A stretch of 28,783 bases of DNA. It comes from Carex sylvatica. Its lineage: Eukaryota; Streptophyta; Magnoliopsida; Poales; Cyperaceae. The position numbers and the translations under genes were made by a program. Position 1 is the stretch's first letter. The number at the start of each line of letters is the position of its first letter. The notes below the pieces were generated by a model. It ran no database searches, was not told the DNA's origin, and saw only the letters and a program-made list of their open reading frames with translations. The stretch spans positions 1 through 28,783 of the forward strand of contig CAXKVR010000741.1 in assembly GCA_964058845.1 (NCBI GenBank), written 5' to 3'. Positions 20,264 through 28,783 of the stretch are shown here, piece by piece.

Positions 20264-20948
20264 TGTTTTTACGATATTTCGAAAAAATAATAGGATGAAT
20301 TAAAAAAAATCTCATGTTTTGCAACATTTTTAATATATTAGGAAAGAGTTGTACATTGATTTGGAAGATTTATTGGTGTCTGAAGCAATATGGCAATTCT
20401 TCCAGGTACGATAAGGTTAAACACCCCATATATATACACAGGCGCTGGTTGTAACCCAATACTCTCTTTTATTGGTACAACATATATTGAATAGAAATAT
20501 AAAGAATTTATAGTCAGTTATGGCATTGACAAGTGGGAAAAACTATGCATGATTTGTTAATAAACCATTCTAAGACCACCTTGCTCAATTTTCTCTGCCA
20601 GGAGCTTAGTTTTTAGGTGTTTTATGGATGATATTTGAGGCCAAAACCATCCAATATTACATGGATTTGGTACCAAGCATAAACTGAAACCCATATAGTA
20701 CATCATTATTGGTGCTTCAACTGGCAGTTCAGGTATTCAATAGTGATATATAATATAAGTGCCACTAAACTTTCAGATCGCTCCCCCCAATCTTATTAAT
20801 TTGTTACATTTTTTTTTTCTTGTAGGATTCTGATCCTTGTTTTAGCAATACAAGTCCTGAAACAGAAGCACATGAAGAAAATGAATTTACAAGAGAATCG
20901 GTGGAAAAGGATCAAATTTTGAATCTATGGCTAGCACTTTTTGCCTAA
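18613..20948 (+). CDS. RING-type E3 ubiquitin ligase, DA2/GW2 family (short form)
   Basis: DA2 and GW2 are E3 ligases that limit seed and organ size in plants. Exons: 18613-18819, 18970-19021, 19118-19163, 19399-19480, 19773-19881, 20097-20187, 20342-20405, 20826-20948. All have GT-AG borders and compatible phases, giving 257 residues. The N-terminus MGNKLCG fits the family start and could be N-myristoylated at Gly2. The variant RING runs from C64-P-I-C67 through YYPSLNRSRCC (C79, C80), GIC85TEC88 to C103-P-F-C106. EEQKVTEARMR follows, then an acidic helix IDLEDLLVSEAIWQFFQ (201-217), the family's second conserved block. Family members I recall are longer than 300-400 residues, so the linker and tail are reduced here. 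Position 102 is His where GW2 has Gln. Confidence 0.92.
20198..20263. repeat. (AAC)n(AAT)n microsatellite in a DA2-like intron
   Basis: About five AAC units pass into about 17 AAT units, starting roughly 10 nt after the donor of exon 6 (GT at 20188). It is a likely length-polymorphic locus. Confidence 0.97.
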
Positions 20949-21620
20949 CTGGAAGTTTTATATAACCATCCAAACGCTTGGACCAGCTATATAGATAATC
21001 ACAGCAATGGTTTTTCTCATCTTTTTTTCTTTCTTCTTTTCTATTTGGGGGTGCATGTGTGCAAATTGTATTGAAATTGTACCCCAGAAAACTCTGGAAT
21101 ATCTCAAGCTAGATATATAACTTTATGAATAATAATTTCGTAGTTTTATTGGGTTGTGGAGCTTATATCTTGTTTTGTACAGCCTTGTGGTCATTTCCAG
21201 GTTTTGTAAGGTACATGTTGTTTCTTAATTTATTTAATAAAAAAAATCTAGAAAGGGCTTATGGTGTTATTTAATCATTTACTTGAGTTTTGTTGGGATA
21301 TTTAATAAAATCAATTTTAATTATGAAAATACATTTCCAACTATCTTTACAAGAAACTTTTTTGGCAAGTACTACATTAGATTGGAGTTAACTATTTGAC
21401 AAATTTTGTATTATGTGCAATAATACAAAGTGAGCCCCATAATTATGCAAAAAAAAAAAATTACTGTTAGATTAGGTATTTATAACATTAATACGTAATG
21501 TATATATAGTTAGGCAGTTAGCTGATATTATGTGACATTGTTTTGTTCTCCTATTTAATTATTAATAAAGTCCCTGTGCATAATTAGGTATTTATAACAT
21601 CAAATTGTTCTAAATTAATT
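20949..21620 (+). other. 3' untranslated region of the DA2-like gene and intergenic sequence
   Basis: The start of this stretch is presumably the 3' UTR. A candidate polyadenylation signal AATAAT is at about 21128 and AATAAA at about 21236. Nothing else is recognised. Confidence 0.4.
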
Positions 21621-21624
21621 TTGT

Positions 21625-22080
21625 GAAAATGGTCTTCTTCTTTTTTATACAAGTGGGAACAATTCCACCGATTTTCATTAATATAACAAAAATCTTTTAC
21701 AATATTTATGAGACCGGCACCACCATCATGGTACCAAATACAAAACAAAAGAAATAACAATCTACCTAGCATGGCATCAAGACAATACCAGTACATCAAC
21801 AAAAACAACAAACAACATTCAACAAAACATAACAAGAAAAGCATCACAGTTGAACCTAAACAGTTTATGCGAATATAACCCAGTAATAATAAAATTCACA
21901 TATGAAAATGGTCTTAATTACTGTGTTGCGCAGGATGCTTTCAGTAAAGCACGATACTGAACTATTGCCAAATCTCATAAACCTTTTACAATGTTTATGA
22001 GACTGGTACCACCATCATGATACTTGGCAATCTTTCAGTAAAGCATGATACTGAACAATTGCCAAATCTGTAACTTTTGA
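21625..22080 (-). mobile_element. Nested or duplicated retrotransposon-like fragment
   Basis: The minus strand carries AATGAAAATCGGTGG.. with an A-rich end, similar to the fragment at 13541-13740. CACCACCATCATG and the adjoining ACAAT(A/G)TTTATGAGAC segment occur at about 21700 and again at about 21990. A second pair, CAGTAAAGCA(C/T)GATACTGAAC followed by ATTGCCAAATCT, occurs at about 21943 and 22037. This suggests two partial copies of one unit. The long hydrophobic frame on the minus strand has no recognised domain. Confidence 0.4.
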
Positions 22081-22328
22081 CCAATACTAGGCTGAGATGA
22101 CCAAAACAGTACCTAGCTTATAAATCATTTTCACTATTGATCAGAAAATATCAATCTTTGATTTTTATAATATTTCATCAGTATAATGTATAGTAGCCTA
22201 TAAATTAAACTAAAGAGATCAATTGCCAGCATGAGTTCGTTTGTCACCATCAGGCTTAGAGGAACATTTATGCATAGAATATTCTAGTTGCATGCACAAA
22301 TAATACCTACGATGAACTGATTAAAAAA

Positions 22329-22411
22329 TATCAGATCGGAATAATAAGTGAAACCAATGGTTAGGCTCCATATCAGATCGGAATAATAGTGAAACCAATG
22401 GTTAGGCTCCA
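22329..22411. repeat. Recent tandem duplication of about 42 bp
   Basis: TATCAGATCGGAATAATA.GTG followed by AAACCAATGGTTAGGCTCCA occurs at 22329-22370 and again at 22371-22411, differing by a single base. It is about 450 bp upstream of the glycine-rich gene. Confidence 0.9.
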
Positions 22412-22792
22412 AATGATTAGGTTCATACTTAACTAAAAATACAACACTCGCCGTGCAGCTAATTGTGTAGCATATGGTACATTTGTACCATACTACCATC
22501 ATGTATGTGGTCGTGTCTTCGTTTCCATCCCCTGTTTCTTTGTCCTTTGTACTATGTGGCTCATAAATCATAATGGTTGATGTTTTGCAAAATTAACTGC
22601 TACACCAATCGCCACATGAAAAGGGCCATACAAGTTCTGGTTTTCTACAGAGTATCCAGTCCTAGACGCTTGTACACTACATATGTATAGCCAAATGGGG
22701 GGGCATTGTATTAAGCTTTTTGAAGCACCAGCATGTGTATCCCATTAGCAACATACACATCAAGAGAGAATTAATTAATATTTGCTAACACT

Positions 22793-22804
22793 TATATATA
22801 TATA
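22793..22804 (+). promoter_or_regulatory. TATA box of the glycine-rich protein gene
   Basis: A run of TA (TATATATATATA) lies about 55 nt before the first ATG at 22858. This would leave a short 5' leader of about 25-30 nt. Confidence 0.6.
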
Positions 22805-22857
22805 GGATACTAATAGTTGCTTAGCAACAGTGAACAACACGCATAAAATTAACAGTC

Positions 22858-24537
22858 ATGTATAAGATGGCAAACTCCAAACCACTTATGTTTGCACTTC
22901 TAGTGCTATTTGTTTCACTAAATTTAGCTAAGGGTAGACCCATTAGGAAAAATTTGGATTTAGGTGTTAATGTAGGTTTGAATGGCGGTGTTGGTCTTGG
23001 TTTAGGTGGTGGTTCAGGAGTCGGACTTGGATTAGGTGGTGGTTCAGGTATTGGACTTGGGCTAGGTGGTTCGGGTTCGGGTTCTGGCACAGCATTTGCC
23101 TCTAGCTCGGATCATGGCAAGGGGCCGAGTTATGGTTTAGGCTCTGCTTACGGGTCTGGCACTGGTTCATATGGTGGATCAACTAGGGGTTCAGCCTCAG
23201 GATATGGTGCCGGTACAGGTACTGCATATGGCTCAGGCTCTAGTAGCGGGTCTAGAGGTGGCACGGGTTGTGATAATGGTTCAGTGGGGCATGCAACAAC
23301 TGGAAATGGTGGAGGGTCTAACACTGGATCTGGCGGTGCTTCATCAGGTAATGGATCGGGTTATGGTTCTGGATACGGCTCTGGATCATCTTTTGGCTCA
23401 GGCTCAGGATTTGGTTCGGGGACATCATCTGGTTTTGGCAGGGGACCTTATGCCGGATCCGGTGCAGGATCATCTTCCAATAGTGGGTCGAGCTCTGGGT
23501 CGGGATTAGGATCCGGCTCATCTTCGGGTTCAAATAGCGGTTCATCCTCTTATTCCGGATCGACAAGTGGCACCTCAGGTACTTCTGGTTCATACACTGG
23601 GTCAGGCGGGGGCTCATTTTCTAATGCTGGCTCTAGTGCTGGTTCAAGTGCAGACTCATCGTCCGGTTCTGCTGCAAATTCAAATTCTGGATCAAATACT
23701 GGCTCATCCTCTTACTCAGTCTCTAATTCTGGTGTTGGTAGTGGAGGATCAAACTCTGGTACCACTACTGCAAATAGCGACGCCTCTACTAGTTCTGGTG
23801 CAACCGCTTCATATGGTGCTAATGGTGCATCCTATGGTTCTACTGGTGAGAATTTGTACTGTACTCTCTAACAAAGTATTGTACAATGTTGCATTTTGAC
23901 TCAGATCTATAGTGAGCATGCAATTTGGTTTTCAGGATCTTATAGTTCATCAAATAGCGGCACAAACTCGGCATCTGGTTCAGGCTCCGGTGCAAATGCA
24001 AGATCTGGATCAAACACGGGCGCATACTCCGGTGCAAACTCTGATTCTCAAGCAAATTCGGGCGCATCCTCTGGTGCAAGCTCTGGCTCTCAAGCAAACA
24101 CAGGCGCATCCTCCGATGCAAACTCTGGTTCTCAAGCAAACTCAGGCGCATCCTCCGGTGCAAACTCTGGCTCTCAAGCAAACTCAGGCGCAAGCTCCGG
24201 TGCAAACTCTGGCTCGCTTGGTGCCACTGGTGCATGGTCGAATTCGAATTCTGGATCAACTGTTACTGCATCATCAAACTCAGGTTTAGGTTCAACTGCC
24301 AACTCGGGTTCTAGCTCCGGTGCTTGGTCAGGATCGAGTGCCAGTTCTGGTGCAGGATCAAATACTGGCTCTATGTCGGGGTCAGGGTTCAATCCTTGGA
24401 ACAATTACAATGCAGGTGGCAGCACAGGTTTCGGTAGTGCATCCGGGTTTGGGTTTGGTTTTGGTTCGGGAGAAGGCCATGCAGGAGTCGGGCCAGGTCA
24501 AGGCTACTGGTTTGGATCCAAGGGAAGCCGTAATTAG
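22858..24537 (+). CDS. Secreted glycine/serine-rich protein, probably cell wall
   Basis: Exons 22858-23845 and 23936-24537 give 529 residues. The donor (ACTG|GTGAG) and acceptor (TTTTCAG|GA) join in phase. The N-terminus has a signal peptide with core LMFALLVLFVSLNLA and likely cleavage near residue 24-26 (LAKG/RPIRK). The start may be the ATG at 22858 or the one at 22867, which gives MANSKPL. The mature part is almost all Gly, Ser, Ala and Asn: first GLGLGGGSG units, then SGSGxGSS stretches. In exon 2 there are four 14-residue repeats (QANSGASSGANSGS). The C-terminus is less repetitive (FNPWNNYNAGG, FGFGFGSGEGH, GYWFGSKGSRN). Such proteins are structural wall components, but the low complexity prevents a finer family call. 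Reading through the intron would end at 23871 (337 residues). Confidence 0.87.
24049..24216 (+). repeat. Four tandem 42-nt coding repeats in the glycine-rich gene
   Basis: Units start at 24049, 24091, 24133 and 24175, each with CAAGCAAA..C.GGCGCA and ending with a version of CTCTGGCTCT. They encode QANSGASSGANSGS with small changes. Because 42 is divisible by three, gain or loss of units preserves the frame. Confidence 0.95.
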
Positions 24538-25120
24538 TACTTGCAACTATGCTTTATTTTGTCAATAATGGACCTTCCAATTCCATGCAACAAATTTGTA
24601 TTTCAGAGGCCACAAATCTATATTATCTATCTTACACTGTCCCCTAATATTAATTTAATGCACTTCTATTTTATCAAAATAAATTTGCTCCAAATTCTAA
24701 TTTATTATAATTATGTCCAATAAAAATCAAGATAACATATTATTCGATTAAAGATAGCACTAACTCCTTTTGTGAATTATACTTTTTGAATTTATTGATT
24801 TGATTTACTTCGCATAATTCAAATTGTTCATTTTGATCTGCTCACAAACCAAATATCGAGGATTCAAACTTTGAATTTTGAAGTTTCTTTTGAATCAGCA
24901 TTACAGGTTGAAAACATATTATTTTGACGTATTCAATTTTGAATAACTTCTGGCCTTTGATCTCATTTCAAACAGATTTGAAAAATAAAAAATTGAAATT
25001 AAATAGTCAATTCGGGAAGTTGATTTAGATTAATTGTATGACATGATCGTTTGTAAAATAATTTTTTTTTATTTGAATTGAAAGCTAATGATGTAACTTT
25101 ATTATTGCAATTATAGTTTT
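24538..25120 (+). other. 3' region of the glycine-rich gene and intergenic sequence
   Basis: AATAAAAATC at about 24719 could act as a polyadenylation signal. The rest is AT-rich with no gene or element that I can recognise. Confidence 0.35.
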
Positions 25121-25124
25121 ACCC

Positions 25125-25262
25125 AAGGTCGCGCTATAGCGTTTCTGGACCATAAAAGCTATGGCGCTATCAGCACTATAATGTGTTATTCCGCGCTATA
25201 GCGCTGCTATTTGAGTATAGCGTTGTTTTTTTAACTAGTCCGCTATGATGCGATAAATGCTA
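25125..25262. repeat. Cluster of palindromic GCGCTATAGCG motifs
   Basis: CGCGCTATAGCG is present near 25131, CGCGCTATAGCGCTGCTAT near 25192, and related GCTATGGCGCTAT, TATAGCGTT and CGCTATGATGCGATA between and after. The whole 130-bp patch is markedly richer in GC than its flanks. This type of sequence is usually part of a dispersed plant repeat; its boundaries are not visible. Confidence 0.5.
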
Positions 25263-25980
25263 TTTAAACATTTGGTTTTACCAATGTAATTTTGTATTTG
25301 CCAAAATATAGTCAACAAAATTTAATTAAATAAAAGTTTAATAAAAGTAAAACTTTGGTACACAATTAATAAAATAATAATTTAAAATTGTTTGAAAAAT
25401 AAAAGTACTAAAATATTTTGAATTACTTTTGTTGAGATAAAACTTGAGAAAGCAAAAATAATTTAAAAGATGAAAGTAAAGAGAATAATAGTATCTACTA
25501 ATATGTAAACACAAAATAAATGACATACTACTTATTAATTTCATTATTAATTTCCTTTATTTCCACCAATCAGTATCTTCTATAATCACAATTATTCAGC
25601 ATTATTTGTTTCCTTTTCCGGACAGCACAGTCCAAAAAAAATCGAAATTTTTATTGATATCCAAAAAAATACATCGAAATTCAGATTAATTCCAAATCTG
25701 TCTAATATGGAGAATAATTCTCGAATTCAGGCCTTCTTTTCGAATAATTATTCTCCGGATCCAGAAATACCTCAGTTAATGCGGATCGGGAAAATTATTT
25801 TCCAGATAGACGGATCCGAAGAATCATTCTCCGTAAAGAAGTTTTCAGTTATAAAATGTCCATTCCCCAACCCCTCCTCTCACAACTCACAATTCTGATA
25901 TTCTAATTTTTTTTCTCTCTTCTTTGTTTGATTGTATGAGCGAGCGGCTCTTTGCTCAGGTATTTTTTTTTGTAATTTAA
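25263..25980. other. AT-rich intergenic sequence with repeated GAGAATAATT motifs
   Basis: Around 25707-25835 the motif GGAGAATAATTCTCGAATTC is mirrored by CGAATAATTATTCTCC, and GAATCATTCTCCG follows, forming possible hairpins. A 63-codon frame from 25707 covers this but has no known domain and is probably incidental. Confidence 0.35.
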
Positions 25981-25989
25981 TATTTTATT

Positions 25990-26350
25990 AAATAAATTAG
26001 TTTAGAAATTGGTTTAGAAATTACTTAGAATATTGTCCAAATTATTTAGAATAGTGACCAAAATAGTTTAGAACAGTGACCAAATAATTTAGAATGTTGT
26101 CCAAAATGATTTATAAAATTACAAATTTGTTTAGAATAGTGACTCAATAATTTAGAAAATTTCAAAATAGTTTAGAATAGTGACCGAATAATTTAGAAAA
26201 TTTCAAATTGATTTAGAATAGTGATTGATTAATTTAGAATATTGTCCAAAATGATTTAGAAATTACAAATTGGTTTAAAATAGTGACTTAATAATTTAGG
26301 GTTTAGAAAAAAATTTAAAAATTCCAAATTATTTTAGAAAAATGACCGAA
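25990..26350. repeat. Degenerate minisatellite built on TTTAGAATAGTGACC
   Basis: Around ten imperfect copies of TTTAGAA(T/C)AGTGACC(A/G)AATAA alternate with TTTAGAATATTGTCCAAA and AATTTAGAAA(T)TTCAAA. It ends just before the CACTA-type terminus. No coding signal is seen. Confidence 0.8.
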
Positions 26351-26590
26351 TAAACTAATACTTGCATTAGTACAATTTTTGTTCTATTATTCATATAAAT
26401 TATGATTAATTGTTGCATGCAGTTTTTGTTCTGTAGTAAATTTATATAACCTATCTCAATTACACTAGTGGAAAATATGGAATCAGGATCGGTTATATAC
26501 ACATATTAGTATCGGAATATAACCGATCCTGATAAAGGCGATACTGATACTACACTAATCTGGATCGGTTAAATAACCGATCCTGATAGT

Positions 26591-26660
26591 TTTTTTTTTT
26601 TTTTTTTTTTTTTACAGAACCAACTTAAAAAAAAAAAAAAACTATCAGGATCAGTTGTTT
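26591..26660. repeat. Inverted repeat with T and A tracts inside the CACTA element
   Basis: CCGATCCTGATAGT followed by a long T tract is mirrored by an A tract followed by ACTATCAGGATC. Transcribed or single-stranded, it would fold into one long hairpin around ACAGAACCAACTT. Confidence 0.75.
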
Positions 26661-26864
26661 AAAACAACCGATCCTGATGTTATTTTGGATCTAAAAAAAA
26701 TATTTTTTTTATTTGGCCAGCTTCCATATATATTTGCTGGCCAACATAATATTTTTTTTTATTTACCATTGATTTATTGGAGCTCAAAATCAATTAAGAA
26801 CACAAAATAAAATTAATGAAATACAAAAAGAAGTACAATAGTTGAAGAAATTTGGTACAATAGC

Positions 26865-27290
26865 AAAATAAAATTTAGCCGCATGTATGGCACTCCCTCT
26901 TTTATCATCTCCTCCAGTGCAAATTTCAAAATCTGAACAAATATTTATATCATTAATTGCTTACTTGTGCATCTTCGATACATGTATTATTTAAATTGAA
27001 AGACAAGGAAAACTTAGCTAGCATACCTCAAAGTGTACCTCTTCACCACCATAGAATAATCTCAAAAAGCCTTGCTCAAATGAAAAAAAAAAAATTTGAA
27101 ACCATGAACTGTAATACTGCAATTTAGTATAAATTAAAAATACAAAAGATGCTCAAATGTACATAAGAGATTTGAGGAAATAAATAGTATGTACCTTAAG
27201 TATAATTTAAGGGCATAAGCCGGGGCATCATCCTTCATCTCATTCCATGAACTTGGAAGAGATGGATGGCACATCCTTGTCAGTTTTTAT
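26865..27290 (-). pseudogene. Spliced gene fragment inside the CACTA element, function unknown
   Basis: On the minus strand, an exon encoding FEQGFLRLFYGGEEVHFE ends at 27027 with donor GTATGC. The next starts at 26932 after TTGTTCAG and continues in frame as ILKFALEEMIKEGVPYMRLN. Further upstream (about 27275-27195) an open stretch reads MCHPSLPSSWNEMKDDAPAY followed by ALKLYL and a GT donor. Its phase does not fit the FEQG exon, so the whole is probably broken. I do not recognise the protein. It may be part of an element-encoded gene or a captured host fragment. Confidence 0.35.
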
Positions 27291-27354
27291 TCTCTTCGCC
27301 TTTTTTTGACATGATCGAGACAGAGAGAGACAAAGATCGCTAAGTTGAGAGACG

Positions 27355-27560
27355 CCGGAGACAGAGAGAGAGACGAACGAGTTAAGAGGCGGGTTTGATT
27401 TTTGCAAAGTTGAAAATGAGAGACGCAAAATGAAAATAAGAACCCTAGAAGAGGGAGAGAATGAGACAGAGATAGAGACAGAGGAGTTGAGAGGCGGGTT
27501 TGATTTTCGTTAAGTTGAAAATGAGAGGCGCAAAATGAAAATAAGAACCCTAGGGAGTTA
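27355..27560. repeat. Tandem duplication of about 106 bp in the CACTA interior
   Basis: GAGGCGGGTTTGATTTT, AAGTTGAAAATGAGAG, CGCAAAATGAAAATAAGAAC and CCTAG occur in the same order from about 27386 and again from about 27492. The copies differ by few substitutions, and GA-rich sequence precedes each. Confidence 0.9.
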
Positions 27561-27619
27561 TCAGGATCGGTTGTTTCAAATAATCGATCCTGATAGTATT
27601 TTTTTTTTAAGTTGATTAT

Positions 27620-27760
27620 GATAGTATTTAAAACTGTTTAATAACCCGATTTATAACCGGTTGTATTGCATGTTGGTCTTTTCAGTGGACCAAACCAATA
27701 AAGATTTCGGATCTCCTTTTTTGATTAAACCACTGGTCCGATCCGGTTTTAATAACACTG
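27620..27760. mobile_element. Possible decayed transposon end
   Basis: Read in reverse, the stretch begins CAGTGTTATTAAAACCGGAT at 27760, which resembles termini seen in plant DNA elements. The other side has TTTATAACCGGTTG at about 27649. No duplication can be read, so this is tentative. Confidence 0.25.
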
Positions 27761-27856
27761 ATCAAAATACTTTTTCTTGTCATATTACGACTCTTGTTAC
27801 TGTTATAAGGGTTATCCTCCTCTTTTTTAAATTTATACATTTATGTACTTAAAGTA

Positions 27857-28282
27857 GGAGGTTGGCTACTATGCTTATATAAGCATATCCCTACATATGC
27901 TTATAACTCATTTTTGTGTTTCAAATGTCTAAATAGTCGATCTGAATCGTTAGATGTGATCTCTATATTGAAATGTGCTTGGAGACCAAAGTTTATATTT
28001 TTCTGATTTTTTTACTATTTATTAAGTCACTTTGAAAATCGCTGATCCAACGATGGCTTAACAAAACAATAAAATCAGAAGCCACCGTTGGATCAGAGAT
28101 TTTCAAATTGGCTTAATAAATAGTAAAAAAATTCAGAAAAATGTAAAATTTGGTCTCCAAGCACATTTCAATATAGAGATCACATCTAACGGTTCAGATC
28201 AACCATTTGAACATTGAAAATACAAAAATGAGTTATAAGCATATGTGGAGATATGCTTATATAAGCATAGTAGCCAACCTCC
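27857..28282. mobile_element. 426-bp foldback MITE with 8-bp duplication
   Basis: TTAAAGTA flanks it at 27849-27856 and 28283-28290. The ends GGAGGTTGGCTACTATGC and GCATAGTAGCCAACCTCC are perfect inverted repeats. The two halves remain complementary almost to the centre (for example TTGGAGACCAAA facing TTTGGTCTCCAA, and GATCCAACG facing CGTTGGATC). It would fold into one hairpin of about 200 bp per arm and has no coding capacity. Confidence 0.92.
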
Positions 28283-28290
28283 TTAAAGTA

Positions 28291-28783
28291 GATAATAAAA
28301 TCATGTTTACTTAAATGAGATCATTAAATTATAAATAATATTTAAAAAAATAATATAAAGAAAGAAAGAAACGAAGACATAACCAATCAAATATCAATCA
28401 ATTCAAATTTAAAATTATTTACGTTATAAATTTCAAGTCATTCTTTATTATATTTTCTAGTAAATAAATACGATTTTGCTATTCATGTTCTGTGTGATCA
28501 AATAAAACTATGTGCTAGAAATTTCCATCAATAAAAGCAATAGGAATAAATTAAAATAATAAACAACTATAGCATAATGCATCGAAATAAAAGAAGGAAA
28601 GAGATCACAGAAAAGTATATCATATACCCAAGCCATTTAGATTCGGGAAAATAAATGGATAATTCATTATGATACTTAAATATGGAAATAAGGAATGGAG
28701 TAGCTGAAGAGCATAAATAAGGAAAATAATAAATTAATTTTGTCTCCAATTTTGTTCTCCATTCAATTTTAATTGTAACATAT
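28291..28783. other. AT-rich intergenic sequence, nothing recognised
   Basis: There is no exon, RNA gene or element with visible ends. The 60-codon minus-strand frame near the right edge lacks any domain. Confidence 0.4.

Larger units (their letters stand above)
26463..27605. mobile_element. CACTA-type transposon terminus with subterminal repeats; right end not found
   Basis: CACTAGTGGAAAATA at 26463 has the CACTA start typical of En/Spm elements. ATCAGGATCGGTT or its inverse AACCGATCCTGAT recurs in eight recognisable copies at about 26481, 26521, 26560, 26576, 26644, 26665, 27558 and 27582. This is the usual subterminal arrangement of these elements. The last pair indicates that the element reaches at least 27600. 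A reversed CACTAGTG terminus was not found to the right, so the right end is lost or diverged. No transposase domain is recognised inside. Confidence 0.7.

Noticed and set aside
20099..20290. Frame with a poly-Asn run
   Set aside because: It reads through the donor at 20188 into the AAC/AAT microsatellite; the real exon ends at 20187.
22821..23090. Minus-strand proline-rich frame (PEPEPEPPSPSP type)
   Set aside because: It is the antisense shadow of the GGT/TCA-rich coding repeats of the glycine-rich gene; it has no own promoter or splice support.
24049..24216. CRISPR-like array
   Set aside because: The units are contiguous without spacers, keep a reading frame, and the window is a plant nuclear sequence.
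23171..24568. Further overlapping frames of low complexity on both strands
   Set aside because: All are alternate-frame readings of the glycine/serine repeats and have biased, repeat-driven composition.
26463..27760. A complete CACTA element with both ends in the window
   Set aside because: No reversed CACTA terminus or matching 3-bp duplication could be found to the right, so only a one-ended call is supported.

Overview
This is an AT-rich stretch of a flowering-plant nuclear genome. The evidence is GT-AG introns with long AT-rich intronic sequence, plant-specific protein families, a nuclear-type tRNA-Glu(CTC), and many small DNA transposons with target-site duplications. Codon and repeat style would suit a non-grass monocot, but the species cannot be fixed from sequence alone. 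It is eukaryotic, so there are no operons or ribosome binding sites.

Four protein genes and one tRNA gene can be supported. (1) At the left edge, on the minus strand, is the 5' part of an F-box gene of the At1g67340 (F-box/MYND) type, with a non-coding first exon; its second exon carries an apparent 2-nt deletion. A degraded duplicate of the same exon lies at 3604-3744. (2) The minus strand from about 13310 to 4643 carries a complete 15-coding-exon gene for an ANTH-domain clathrin assembly protein (AP180/CALM family, closest by eye to Arabidopsis At5g35200). It includes one GC-AG intron and a repeated C-terminal tail. (3) tRNA-Glu(CTC) is at 17909-17980, plus strand. (4) An eight-exon RING E3 ligase of the DA2/GW2 family, unusually short at 257 residues, is at 18613-20948, plus strand. 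(5) A two-exon secreted glycine/serine-rich protein, probably of the cell wall, is at 22858-24537, plus strand. These genes have no evident common pathway; the window is an ordinary mixed gene neighbourhood.

The rest is largely transposon-derived. Small inverted-repeat elements with readable target-site duplications are at 1529-1736 (9 bp), 5872-6289 (9 bp), 15667-16118 (imperfect 8 bp), 16554-16853 (perfect 8 bp) and 27857-28282 (8 bp). A further family has copies at 12040-12452 and 4070-4404. A CACTA-type terminus with eight subterminal repeat copies starts at 26463 and encloses what looks like a captured, spliced gene fragment. Minisatellites and microsatellites fill parts of 14100-14730, 17349-17391, 20198-20263 and 25980-26350.

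I do not see a new multi-gene system. The most rewarding items are the GC-AG intron, the alternative N-terminus and uORF-rich leader of the clathrin adaptor, its repeated tail, the fragment inside the CACTA element, the short DA2-like ligase, and an element inserted next to the putative F-box core promoter. Family assignments are from recognition of motifs, not from a database search.
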